A DNA stretch of 42,070 nt, from positions 1 through 42,070 of the IMG/VR virus record IMGVR_UViG_3300034683_000027; one strand, written 5' to 3'. This document shows positions 31,460 to 38,596 of this stretch, piece after piece; positions within the stretch are counted from its first letter, which is position 1, and every line of letters starts with the position of its first letter. Origin of the DNA: a virus. Both the position numbers and the translations under genes were made by a program. The notes under the pieces are model-generated. The model had not been told where the DNA came from, searched no databases, and worked only from the letters and a program-made list of their open reading frames with translations.

Positions 31460-31897
31460 ATGAGTGCATTTGATGATTGGTATGACAGTCAACCGCTTGT
31501 AATTATTGACAGAAAAACTGAACATAGACTTACTTGGGAAGCAGCAATGCAGCAGCAAGCCGCAGAAATCTCCCGGCTGAAGTCTGAGCTTCAAGATTTA
31601 CATAAGCGAAATTACGTAACCCACAGTCTGTTTGAAACAGGAGATGCAGACTGCCCGGAGCAGGCGAAAGATAGAAACGGGGAAGTAGTTCTCGGCGTAT
31701 GCAAAAACTGCGGACGAGTTGAGGTAGAACTCGCAGAGCCTTGCGATCACCGGGAGGAAATCACCCGGCTCAAGGCGGTGATTGCGAAGTGCAAGGATGC
31801 TGTCGAATGTGCCTTGAGCCACGATCTTCCTTACATCAACAAATGCAAAGAAGCCCTCGCCGCGATAGAGGAGATTAAACATGACACTACTGACTGA
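31460..31897 (+). CDS. Zn-ribbon and coiled-coil accessory protein (145 aa), mosaic gene
   Basis: Residues 30-50 (QQQAAEISRLKSELQDLHKR) form a coiled coil, and VCKNCGRVEVELAEPCDH (about residues 80-97) is a CxxC...CxH zinc-ribbon found in accessory phage genes. The first 90 bases look AT-rich like neighbours; from about 31545 the sequence is clearly GC-richer, with different codon use, suggesting fusion or recombination within the gene. It overlaps the next ORF by 17 bases. Confidence 0.65.
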   Translation: MSAFDDWYDSQPLVIIDRKTEHRLTWEAAMQQQAAEISRLKSELQDLHKRNYVTHSLFETGDADCPEQAKDRNGEVVLGVCKNCGRVEVELAEPCDHREEITRLKAVIAKCKDAVECALSHDLPYINKCKEALAAIEEIKHDTTD

Positions 31898-32075
31898 GCA
31901 GGAAATCGAAGACCTGTACTACACAGAAATTGATCGGCGTGAATTGTCCTTCGCCCGAGCCATCGAAGCCAAGGTGATCGAGAAGATCAAGGCGGAGCGG
32001 CCGGTTAGCGTCGAAACACTGACTTCTGGTGGGAAAAAGATCAATTACTATTATCCCCTTCCTGAAGGAGATTGA
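31881..32075 (+). CDS. Small unknown protein of the GC-rich cassette (64 aa)
   Basis: ATG 31881 (MTLLTEQEIEDLYYTEIDRR) has GAGGAG upstream. It is acidic and helical. It is a common accessory ORF type in phage genomes. Its base composition is higher in GC than the polymerase that follows. Confidence 0.6.
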   Translation: MTLLTEQEIEDLYYTEIDRRELSFARAIEAKVIEKIKAERPVSVETLTSGGKKINYYYPLPEGD

Positions 32076-32078
32076 GAC

Positions 32079-32627
32079 ATGATAGACCCAAGAATACCTC
32101 TAGCTTTGGGTGACGAAGTGGATCAACTCCGCGCCGAAATAAACGAACATGCACGTCTGCACGAGATCAGTGCAGAGAAGGAACTTGCATTGCGTGCTGA
32201 GAACGAGCAGCTGAAAGCTGAACTCGCCGAGAAAGAAGCGGAGATACTAAAGCTGAATCAAATGTATCCTGCGACAGCTTATACCTTGGAGATTGAAAAG
32301 CAACTCGCCGCAGCACTGGCAGCGTGTGAGGCGAAGGATACGGCTTTGGAAAGCCTGATCTCACACACACTGTCCTGCGAGCAGCGTCTTGATGAGTTTC
32401 ATGGGTTGGGTAATGACTCAGGAAGCGGGTGCTCTATTGAATTATGTAACGCTTCTGCCGCCCTAGCCATCAAGCCCGACGCCTCCGCGCTCAAGGCTCA
32501 TGACATTGCAGTGTTTCGTAAAGGTGCTGAATACGCTTTCGAAGTTACAGGAGGTAATAAGGGATTGACTGTCTCTGACGAAGAGGTCATACGAGAACTG
32601 AAATTGAAATCAAAGGATGAAAACTAA
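32079..32627 (+). CDS. Coiled-coil accessory protein (182 aa)
   Basis: Residues 12-100 form a long coiled coil (QLRAEINEHARLHEISAEKE, then ENEQLKAELAEKEAEILKL). The remainder is short and GC-rich, with an alpha/beta HDIAVFRKGAEYAFEVTGG segment. Proteins built this way are frequent accessory (EaA/Ea8.5-type) genes in phages. It is the last gene of the GC-rich cassette and ends three bases before the polymerase start. Confidence 0.6.
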   Translation: MIDPRIPLALGDEVDQLRAEINEHARLHEISAEKELALRAENEQLKAELAEKEAEILKLNQMYPATAYTLEIEKQLAAALAACEAKDTALESLISHTLSCEQRLDEFHGLGNDSGSGCSIELCNASAALAIKPDASALKAHDIAVFRKGAEYAFEVTGGNKGLTVSDEEVIRELKLKSKDEN

Positions 32628-32630
32628 ACT

Positions 32631-34880
32631 ATGACACGACTTCTATTCGTAGGAACTCCAGCAGATAAAGCATACCTGCCGCGCCTTAAGCCCTGTATTG
32701 GTAACGCATCGTGTGCAGTAATACTGGAAACACCTACAACATTTTTCGAATTATCCAAGATTGCAGAATCTAAACAAGCAGATGCAATCATTTCCACATC
32801 GCAAGCATTGCTAACAAAACTAGTAGCACTGCCCAATGTTCGCAAGAAACCAAGCATTGATAATTATGCTGGTAGTATCTTCCGAAATAATGGCCGCGAA
32901 ATTCTTTTCATAAATCCACTAGAGCAACTTATTACAGTTCCTTACGGGCCATTTCTTGCGACCAGATACATTTCAAAACTAGTATATCCAGAAAGGTGGA
33001 AAAAGTTTGGAGAATTCAATTGGAGTCTATTTGATCCAGCAGCAGCAGATAGCATACTAGATAAATTCAAATCACAGCAAACACTTGCAATTGCAATTGA
33101 TATCGAAACATTCTCCAACCCATTATCAATTCGCTGCGTAGGATATACGGCAGTATTCAAAGATGGATCATTTCAGTCGCTGGTAATTCCCTGCGATTCT
33201 GAATTGAATCTATCTTACATTCGCCGCTTCAATTGGGACTGCAAAGCACCGAAGATCTTGCAAAATGGTAAATATGATATTGCATATCTATCTCGCTATA
33301 ATGCGGTTCCCTATAATTATCTCTGGGATACAGCAACATTATTCCACAGTTGGTACAGTGAATTGCCGAAAGACTTGGCCTCACTGAATAGTTTCTGCGT
33401 ACGTGACAGTATGTACTGGAAAGACTTAGCTGATACATCAGACTTGCATACTTATTATCTATATAATGCTAAGGATACATACGCAACTGCTTGTGTGTGG
33501 CTAAGTATGATGGATGAGATGCCGCAGTGGGCAAGAGATAATTACAGCAATGAATTCCCTCTGCTATTTCCTTGTCACATGGCAGAGATGACAGGAATCA
33601 AAAGAGATGTACCCTCTTTAAGAATTCAATGCAAAGAGGTAGAATCAGAAATCTCATCACTTGTGGCATCTCTCTCTAATCAACTAGGCGTATCTGAATT
33701 TAATGTGAATAGTCCAATTCAGATGAAGGAGTTGCTAAAGATTTTAGGTTGTGGTGATCTTGAGAGCGCCGATGCAAAGAATCTAGCAAAGGCAAAACTA
33801 CGTCATCCTCTAAACGCTCGCATCATCAATCAAGTATTGGAAATAAGAAAGAAAAGAAAACTTGTATCCACGTACTTAACTCCAGGGAAAGAATTCAATG
33901 GAAGAATATTATACTCTCTTAATCCGCATGGAACTGACACGGCTAGACTCGCCTCTAAAGAGCATCACTTCTGGTGCGGATTACAGATTCAAAACATTCC
34001 CAGAGGCGATGTCGTTAAGAAAACTCTTGTGGCAGATGATGGATTCGCTATGTGCGAGTGCGATCTTGAACAAGCAGAGAGTAGGGATACAGCTCATATC
34101 GCAGGTGATGAGAATCTTATCAGAGCTGTCTCAGGGACACGAGACTTCCACTCAGTCAATGCTAGCTCTTTCTTCGGTGTGCCATATGACAGTATATATG
34201 ACAGTGAAAAAGGAAAGACAAAAGACAAAGCTCTCCGAGACTTAGCAAAGCGAGTTAACCACGGTGCTAATTATAACATGGGGCCGAATGTCTTAGTGGA
34301 TACAATGGGAGAAGATAAGATTGCAGAGGCAGCGCGACTTTTGAAACTTCCACGACTGTGGTCTTACAAACAAATCGCAGAGGAATTACTTTCCAGATTC
34401 CACCGCACATATCCGGCAATATCTAAGATTTACTATCCCGGAGTAGTCCATGAGATCGCTACCACCAAGAGGCTTACTTCGAAAGCTAGACATGATGTAC
34501 CTTATCAGTCATCTACTAATGGCTGGACACGTTATTGTTTTGGCGATCCTAGTAAGTCTAAGTCTGCCCTTAATGCTTATGTTGCACATTGTCCTCAGAG
34601 TCTTAATGCGATTACTCTCAATAAAGCATTCATGAGAGTGTTCTACGAAATAGCGTTGGCAGAACCAAATGATTTCAAACTATTCGCACAAATTCATGAT
34701 TCAATCTTTTTTGAATTCCGCAAAGGTCGCACAGATTTGATTCAAAAGGTAAAAGAGTGTATGGAAATTCCAGTCACGGTAGAAGGTTATGATGGTAAGA
34801 CAAGAACATTCATAGTACCAGCAGCAGCTAAGGCTGGAACCGATGGACAAGGTGCAGCTAATTGGGGTGTCACAGAATAG
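32631..34880 (+). CDS. DNA polymerase, family A, with 3'-5' exonuclease domain
   Basis: The 749-residue protein has an N-terminal ~140-residue region, then Exo I DIET (157-160), Exo II NGKYDIAYL, and Exo III YNAKDTYA. Polymerase motif A is CDLEQAESR (catalytic D478), motif B RDLAKRVNHGANYNMG (K540, H544, Y548) and motif C QIHDSIFFEF (H689-D690). All metal-binding acids are present. The O-helix position usually held by Phe or Tyr is His544, and the Gly after the conserved Tyr is Asn. It would be the replicative polymerase. It has no 5'-3' nuclease domain. Confidence 0.93.
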   Translation: MTRLLFVGTPADKAYLPRLKPCIGNASCAVILETPTTFFELSKIAESKQADAIISTSQALLTKLVALPNVRKKPSIDNYAGSIFRNNGREILFINPLEQLITVPYGPFLATRYISKLVYPERWKKFGEFNWSLFDPAAADSILDKFKSQQTLAIAIDIETFSNPLSIRCVGYTAVFKDGSFQSLVIPCDSELNLSYIRRFNWDCKAPKILQNGKYDIAYLSRYNAVPYNYLWDTATLFHSWYSELPKDLASLNSFCVRDSMYWKDLADTSDLHTYYLYNAKDTYATACVWLSMMDEMPQWARDNYSNEFPLLFPCHMAEMTGIKRDVPSLRIQCKEVESEISSLVASLSNQLGVSEFNVNSPIQMKELLKILGCGDLESADAKNLAKAKLRHPLNARIINQVLEIRKKRKLVSTYLTPGKEFNGRILYSLNPHGTDTARLASKEHHFWCGLQIQNIPRGDVVKKTLVADDGFAMCECDLEQAESRDTAHIAGDENLIRAVSGTRDFHSVNASSFFGVPYDSIYDSEKGKTKDKALRDLAKRVNHGANYNMGPNVLVDTMGEDKIAEAARLLKLPRLWSYKQIAEELLSRFHRTYPAISKIYYPGVVHEIATTKRLTSKARHDVPYQSSTNGWTRYCFGDPSKSKSALNAYVAHCPQSLNAITLNKAFMRVFYEIALAEPNDFKLFAQIHDSIFFEFRKGRTDLIQKVKECMEIPVTVEGYDGKTRTFIVPAAAKAGTDGQGAANWGVTE

Positions 34881-34892
34881 AAGGGATATGAT

Positions 34893-35357
34893 ATGCTTGT
34901 AATTAATATAGCTGGCAATGAGTGCCTATTCGACGACGATGATAGTTGGATAACTCGCTATTCAGTAGCAGTTGCTGACAATGGGGCAGGACATTTACGT
35001 CTAGTTTTTACGTCAGGTGAATTGGCTGGTAAGTATGTGGCAAGAGTTATACTAAATACGCCAAAAACATTACTAGTAGATCACATAAATCATAACCCAC
35101 TTGATAATAGAAAATGCAATTTACGCCACGCTTGTCACACACTTAATGCAGTAAATGCAGGTGTTCACAGAGATAAGAAGACAAAATTACCTAGAGGTAT
35201 AGATATTACAAAGTCAGGTAAATACAGAGCTAGACTTACAATAAAAGGTATTAGATTTACAATCGGCTTATACGATACTCCAGAAGAAGCTATAGCTTCT
35301 TACGAGAAAGATGCTAGGATATTTAATCCCGGATGGCATGATGGCTCAAAGAGATGA
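34893..35357 (+). CDS. HNH endonuclease with AP2-like DNA-binding domain (154 aa)
   Basis: The HNH core is VDHINHNPLDNRKCNLRHAC (approximately residues 65-84; His in DHI, then Asn, then the second His/Asn). After it, SGKYRARLTIKGIRFTIGLY and DTPEEAIASYEKDA form an AP2-type strand-helix domain. Related to the ORF at 36572 (see finding). It sits between polymerase and helicase genes; its end overlaps the helicase start by 20 bases. Likely a free-standing homing endonuclease. Confidence 0.88.
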   Translation: MLVINIAGNECLFDDDDSWITRYSVAVADNGAGHLRLVFTSGELAGKYVARVILNTPKTLLVDHINHNPLDNRKCNLRHACHTLNAVNAGVHRDKKTKLPRGIDITKSGKYRARLTIKGIRFTIGLYDTPEEAIASYEKDARIFNPGWHDGSKR

Positions 35358-36582
35358 TTTTATTTCCGCGTATTTAGCGTATATAGGTGAGAGCGAATGT
35401 CCTGCTACATTTAATAGATGGAGCTGTATCTCAATCTTAGGAGCTTGGCTAGGACGAAGATACAGTTTTCAGCTTGGTCATTTCAATATAGCTAGTAATG
35501 TATATTGTATGCTGATGGGTGGCGCCGGTTCTCGTAAATCTACAGCAATTAAAATTGCTACTAATCTTATACGAAAGGCAGGTTATGAAAACATAGCAGC
35601 AGAGAGAACTACTAAAGAGAAGTTCCTGATGGACTTAGCCGGCGAAGAATCAGCAATTGATTCTGGAGATATTATGGAACATAATCTTTTCGGCCCCGCA
35701 GAAACTACCAGTGAGATTCTTGTTGCAGCAGATGAATTTAATACATTCATTGGCAATGGTAATATAGAATTTCTCTCACTACTAGGAGTATTGTGGGATT
35801 ACTCAGGTCAATTCAGCGATAGAAAAAAGAATTCAAAGTCTTTAATAATATCTGACCCAACAGTCACAGTCTTATCCGGCAATACTGCAACTGGTTTTTC
35901 ACTTGCATTTCCAGCAGAAGCAATTGGTCAAGGTATTTTTTCCAGACTTATTCTTGTGTATGGAGAAAAGACTGATAAAAGAATTACATTTCCGGAGCCG
36001 CCATCACCTGAATCTGAGAAACTTCTCATTGACATACTAGCAGCTATCAGACAAGTAGCCACAGGTAAAGCAGATTTAACAGACGAAGCTAAGAAACTTC
36101 TCGATCACATTTACAAAACATGGAACGGAATCACAGATGTTAGATTTGATTCTTACGCCAATCGTCGCTTTTCTCATCTGCTTAAGTTGTGTCTTATTTG
36201 TAGCGCTGCGGCACTTCGATCAATTATTACTGAGGAGGACGTCATTTATGCTAATACAATTCTGACTCACGCAGAGCATTCAATGCCAAAAGCTCTAGGA
36301 GAATTTGGTAAGGCTAAGAATTCAGATATTGCCCACAAGATTATTCAGTTACTTGAGAATAGTGTATTGCCGATGCCAGTAAAACAAATCTGGAAAGCAG
36401 TACATAATGACCTAGAGGATATGTCAATGCTGAAAGATATACTGGGTAATCTAGTATTAGCAGATAAGGTTATTCAAACACAATCTGGATTCTTAGCAAA
36501 GCGTAGGATGCTGGAAGAAGTATCAACTGATGCAGTAGATTTTTCATTTCTCACTAATGAGGAGCGTCGCTATGTTGCATAG
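35338..36582 (+). CDS. DUF3987-like replicative helicase / ATPase (414 aa)
   Basis: The start is ATG 35338 (or 35341), overlapping the HNH gene; a longer frame begins 27 bases earlier. Walker A GGAGSRKST occurs at residues 61-69; Walker B is VAADEFNTFI near residue 138. A Gln/Asn-rich loop (LSGNTATGFSLAF) and GIFSRLILVYGEK are typical of phage DUF3987 proteins, a group of primase-helicase C-terminal-like RecA-fold ATPases. There is no separate primase motif. It should unwind DNA at the fork with the PolA-type polymerase. Confidence 0.78.
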   Translation: MMAQRDDFISAYLAYIGESECPATFNRWSCISILGAWLGRRYSFQLGHFNIASNVYCMLMGGAGSRKSTAIKIATNLIRKAGYENIAAERTTKEKFLMDLAGEESAIDSGDIMEHNLFGPAETTSEILVAADEFNTFIGNGNIEFLSLLGVLWDYSGQFSDRKKNSKSLIISDPTVTVLSGNTATGFSLAFPAEAIGQGIFSRLILVYGEKTDKRITFPEPPSPESEKLLIDILAAIRQVATGKADLTDEAKKLLDHIYKTWNGITDVRFDSYANRRFSHLLKLCLICSAAALRSIITEEDVIYANTILTHAEHSMPKALGEFGKAKNSDIAHKIIQLLENSVLPMPVKQIWKAVHNDLEDMSMLKDILGNLVLADKVIQTQSGFLAKRRMLEEVSTDAVDFSFLTNEERRYVA

Positions 36583-37057
36583 ATGTCAGTACCTTGGAGC
36601 AGAGCTTATATTTGATACGGAGGATATTGAACTTGTTCCTCTCATATCAACACTACTGTATAAACCTGATGGAACTCCAGACGCAGTAATTATAGCATTA
36701 CCTTCAGGAGAACGTATCAGAGTTCACAGACATATAATGGCAGCTCCTCCAAATATGTACGTAGACCATATAGATGGAAACTGTTTTAATAATAGTAGAA
36801 GTAATTTGCGCCTAGCTACAAATGCACAGAATCAAATGAATGCAAGACCTCATAGTGATAAGCAGTCTAAATTACCAAAAGGAGTAACTAAATCAAAATG
36901 CAATCCAAGCTATCCATATCAAGTAAGACTGTCTTGGAATGGAACGCGTATTCAAGTAGGTTACTTCAAAACTCCAGAAGAGGCTGAGGTAGCATACAAG
37001 AAAGCAGTAGAATTTTATCATGAAAATTTTTCTTATCATCTTTGTAGGAGCAAATAA
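36572..37057 (+). CDS. HNH endonuclease, second copy (161 aa)
   Basis: ATG 36572 (MLHRCQYLGAELIF) has GAGGAG eight bases upstream and overlaps the helicase stop by 11 bases. The HNH core VDHIDGNCFNNSRSNLRLAT and the AP2-type end (RIQVGYFKTPEEAEVAYKKA) align with the first HNH protein across the gene length. The pair brackets the helicase gene. It is likely a homing endonuclease. Confidence 0.87.
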   Translation: MLHRCQYLGAELIFDTEDIELVPLISTLLYKPDGTPDAVIIALPSGERIRVHRHIMAAPPNMYVDHIDGNCFNNSRSNLRLATNAQNQMNARPHSDKQSKLPKGVTKSKCNPSYPYQVRLSWNGTRIQVGYFKTPEEAEVAYKKAVEFYHENFSYHLCRSK

Positions 37058-37059
37058 CA

Positions 37060-37620
37060 ATGAGCCTTCTTTCGTATCTTGAACTTCGCGACCTTATTGA
37101 CTCTGGGGTAATTGAGAATTCAAATTATGACGCTATTAATTCTGCGTCTATTGATCTTACTTTGGGCAGCATTATCTTAGTTGAAGAGGCAGTATTACAT
37201 AATGATTTTAAACGCCTCAATAAAAAAGCAAGTCTTAATGTACGCAGAGTAGAACTAGGTCCAGAGACTGAATACACGCTGCATCCGGGAGAGTTTATTC
37301 TTGCACAGACTGTTGAAGTTTTCAATCTACCTAATAACATATCTGCAGAATATAAATTAAAATCGAGTATGGCAAGATTAGGATTGGATCATCTTAACGC
37401 AGGGTGGGCAGATAGCGGGTGGTTTGGCTCTGTTCTTACTCTCGAATTGAAAAACGTGACACGTAATCATACCATCGTCCTTCGCGCCGGAGATAAGATT
37501 GGTCAAATGGTATTCTTCCGACACACCGCCGTACCAGATGATAAATCTTATGCAGTTCGCGGCTCATATAATGGAGACAAAGAAACCACTGGAGTAAAGG
37601 TAAAAGGAGATGTGAAATGA
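37060..37620 (+). CDS. dcd: dCTP deaminase family (dCTP deaminase / dUTPase-like) protein (186 aa)
   Basis: SASIDLTLGS (residues 28-37), HPGEFILAQTVEVFNLP, KSSMARLGL (residues 101-109) and GSVLTLELKN (residues 123-132) are the conserved blocks of the dCTP deaminase/dUTPase superfamily, with the active-site Ser-Ser and R106 and the catalytic glutamate in TLEL (E129). It would convert dCTP to dUTP, feeding dTTP synthesis. It fits an AT-rich phage with its own polymerase. Start has GGAG upstream. Confidence 0.85.
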   Translation: MSLLSYLELRDLIDSGVIENSNYDAINSASIDLTLGSIILVEEAVLHNDFKRLNKKASLNVRRVELGPETEYTLHPGEFILAQTVEVFNLPNNISAEYKLKSSMARLGLDHLNAGWADSGWFGSVLTLELKNVTRNHTIVLRAGDKIGQMVFFRHTAVPDDKSYAVRGSYNGDKETTGVKVKGDVK

Positions 37621-38135
37621 TGAATCTAATGATTGATATTGAAACTCTTGGGACAAAGCCGGGCTGTGCAATTCTTTCTATCGCCGCTGTTCCATTTGGC
37701 CCTGAGTCTGAATTCTTCTCTGAATTCTATCAACGCATAGATAAAGATTCTAATATAGACATAGGACTTATCAGCGATCCAGTTACTCTCAGTTGGTGGG
37801 CCAAGCAAAGCGTAGAATCTTATGCCGAAGCATTTGGAGGTACGCTTCACATCAGAGAAGTACTGCAATCATTTTATCAATATTGCAAACAATTTGATAA
37901 GTTGCGAGTGTGGGGAAATGGTGCATCGTTTGACGCTCCGATACTAGAAGCAGCATTTGCAGCAGCTGGTATGAAAGCACCTTGGAAGTATTATGATTCT
38001 ATGTGCTATCGTACTATGAAGAATCTATTCCCTCACGTACCGTTTACTAGGACTGGAACAGCGCACAATGCACTAGAAGATGCAAAGTCTCAGGCAGATC
38101 ATTTAAAAAGAATCTTTCACTTCATGGAACACTGA
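37617..38135 (+). CDS. DnaQ-like 3'-5' exonuclease (172 aa)
   Basis: The start overlaps the previous stop (ATGATG). Exo motif I is MIDIETLG (D7, E9), motif II is NGASFDAPIL (Asp), and motif III is HNALEDAKSQ (His and Asp, HxxxxD). The size is near that of ExoX/Rv2179c-like small exonucleases. It is a second, free-standing proofreading-type nuclease in addition to that in the polymerase. Role in DNA or RNA turnover is not decided by sequence. Confidence 0.82.
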   Translation: MMNLMIDIETLGTKPGCAILSIAAVPFGPESEFFSEFYQRIDKDSNIDIGLISDPVTLSWWAKQSVESYAEAFGGTLHIREVLQSFYQYCKQFDKLRVWGNGASFDAPILEAAFAAAGMKAPWKYYDSMCYRTMKNLFPHVPFTRTGTAHNALEDAKSQADHLKRIFHFMEH

Positions 38136-38145
38136 GGACATTAAT

Positions 38146-38385
38146 ATGCCAGTTATAATTGAAATGTTTCCTCCTGTTATGCTAGCGATAAACAAGGAAC
38201 TTGAATATCATCCTATGCTAACTAGCATACTGCGACCTGAGATGTCATTGGAGGAAAAGATAGGACACATTGCTGCATATTGTAATGTAGTAATTGACGA
38301 TTACTTCATCGAGGAAGAACTAGATACATTGATGCATTTGCTGCTACAGAGATTGAAGAATAAGAGTATCGCAATTATTAACTGA
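38146..38385 (+). CDS. Unknown small protein, last early gene (79 aa)
   Basis: Helical, acidic protein (MPVIIEMFPPVMLAINKEL, EEKIGHIAAYCNVVIDDYF) followed by the terminator region. GAGGACATTAAT precedes the ATG. Function is unknown. Confidence 0.6.
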   Translation: MPVIIEMFPPVMLAINKELEYHPMLTSILRPEMSLEEKIGHIAAYCNVVIDDYFIEEELDTLMHLLLQRLKNKSIAIIN

Positions 38386-38403
38386 TTATCTAGTGTAAAA
38401 CAA

Positions 38404-38442
38404 AAAGGGCTACAAGGAGAATATCCAAGTAGCCCTTTATTT
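38404..38442. terminator. Bidirectional terminator between converging blocks
   Basis: AAAGGGCTAC (38404-38413) and GTAGCCCTTT (38429-38438) make a 10-bp perfect stem with a 15-base loop. ATTTTAT follows on the + strand and a T5 run on the minus strand. It sits between the last rightward gene (stop 38385) and the end of the leftward small gene (38461), so it ends both transcripts. Confidence 0.75.
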
Positions 38443-38460
38443 TATCTATGATTCCTGAAA

Positions 38461-38595
38461 CTATTTCTTCTTACCACCGCTGCCTTTCTTACCACAGCCC
38501 ATCGCATCACCTCCTCTCAAATTGGTTCTAGCCATCCATGATGACAACGCTATCATCATCTCCTCCACAGTCGGCAGCGTATCTAACATGCTCAT
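38461..38595 (-). CDS. 44-aa small protein with Gly/Lys C-terminus and internal start
   Basis: ATG 38595 begins one base after the stop of the large virion gene (TAA, then T, then ATG), preceded by GGAGAGGA. The 44 residues start MSMLDTLPTVEEMMIALSSW and end with GCGKKGSGGKKK. Inside, in frame, GAGGAGGTGATGCG precedes ATG 38502, a stronger ribosome site than any other in the window, which would make a separate 13-residue peptide MGCGKKGSGGKKK. It is the last gene before the terminator in the leftward block. Confidence 0.6.
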   Translation of the reverse strand: MSMLDTLPTVEEMMIALSSWMARTNLRGGDAMGCGKKGSGGKKK

Positions 38596-38596
38596 A

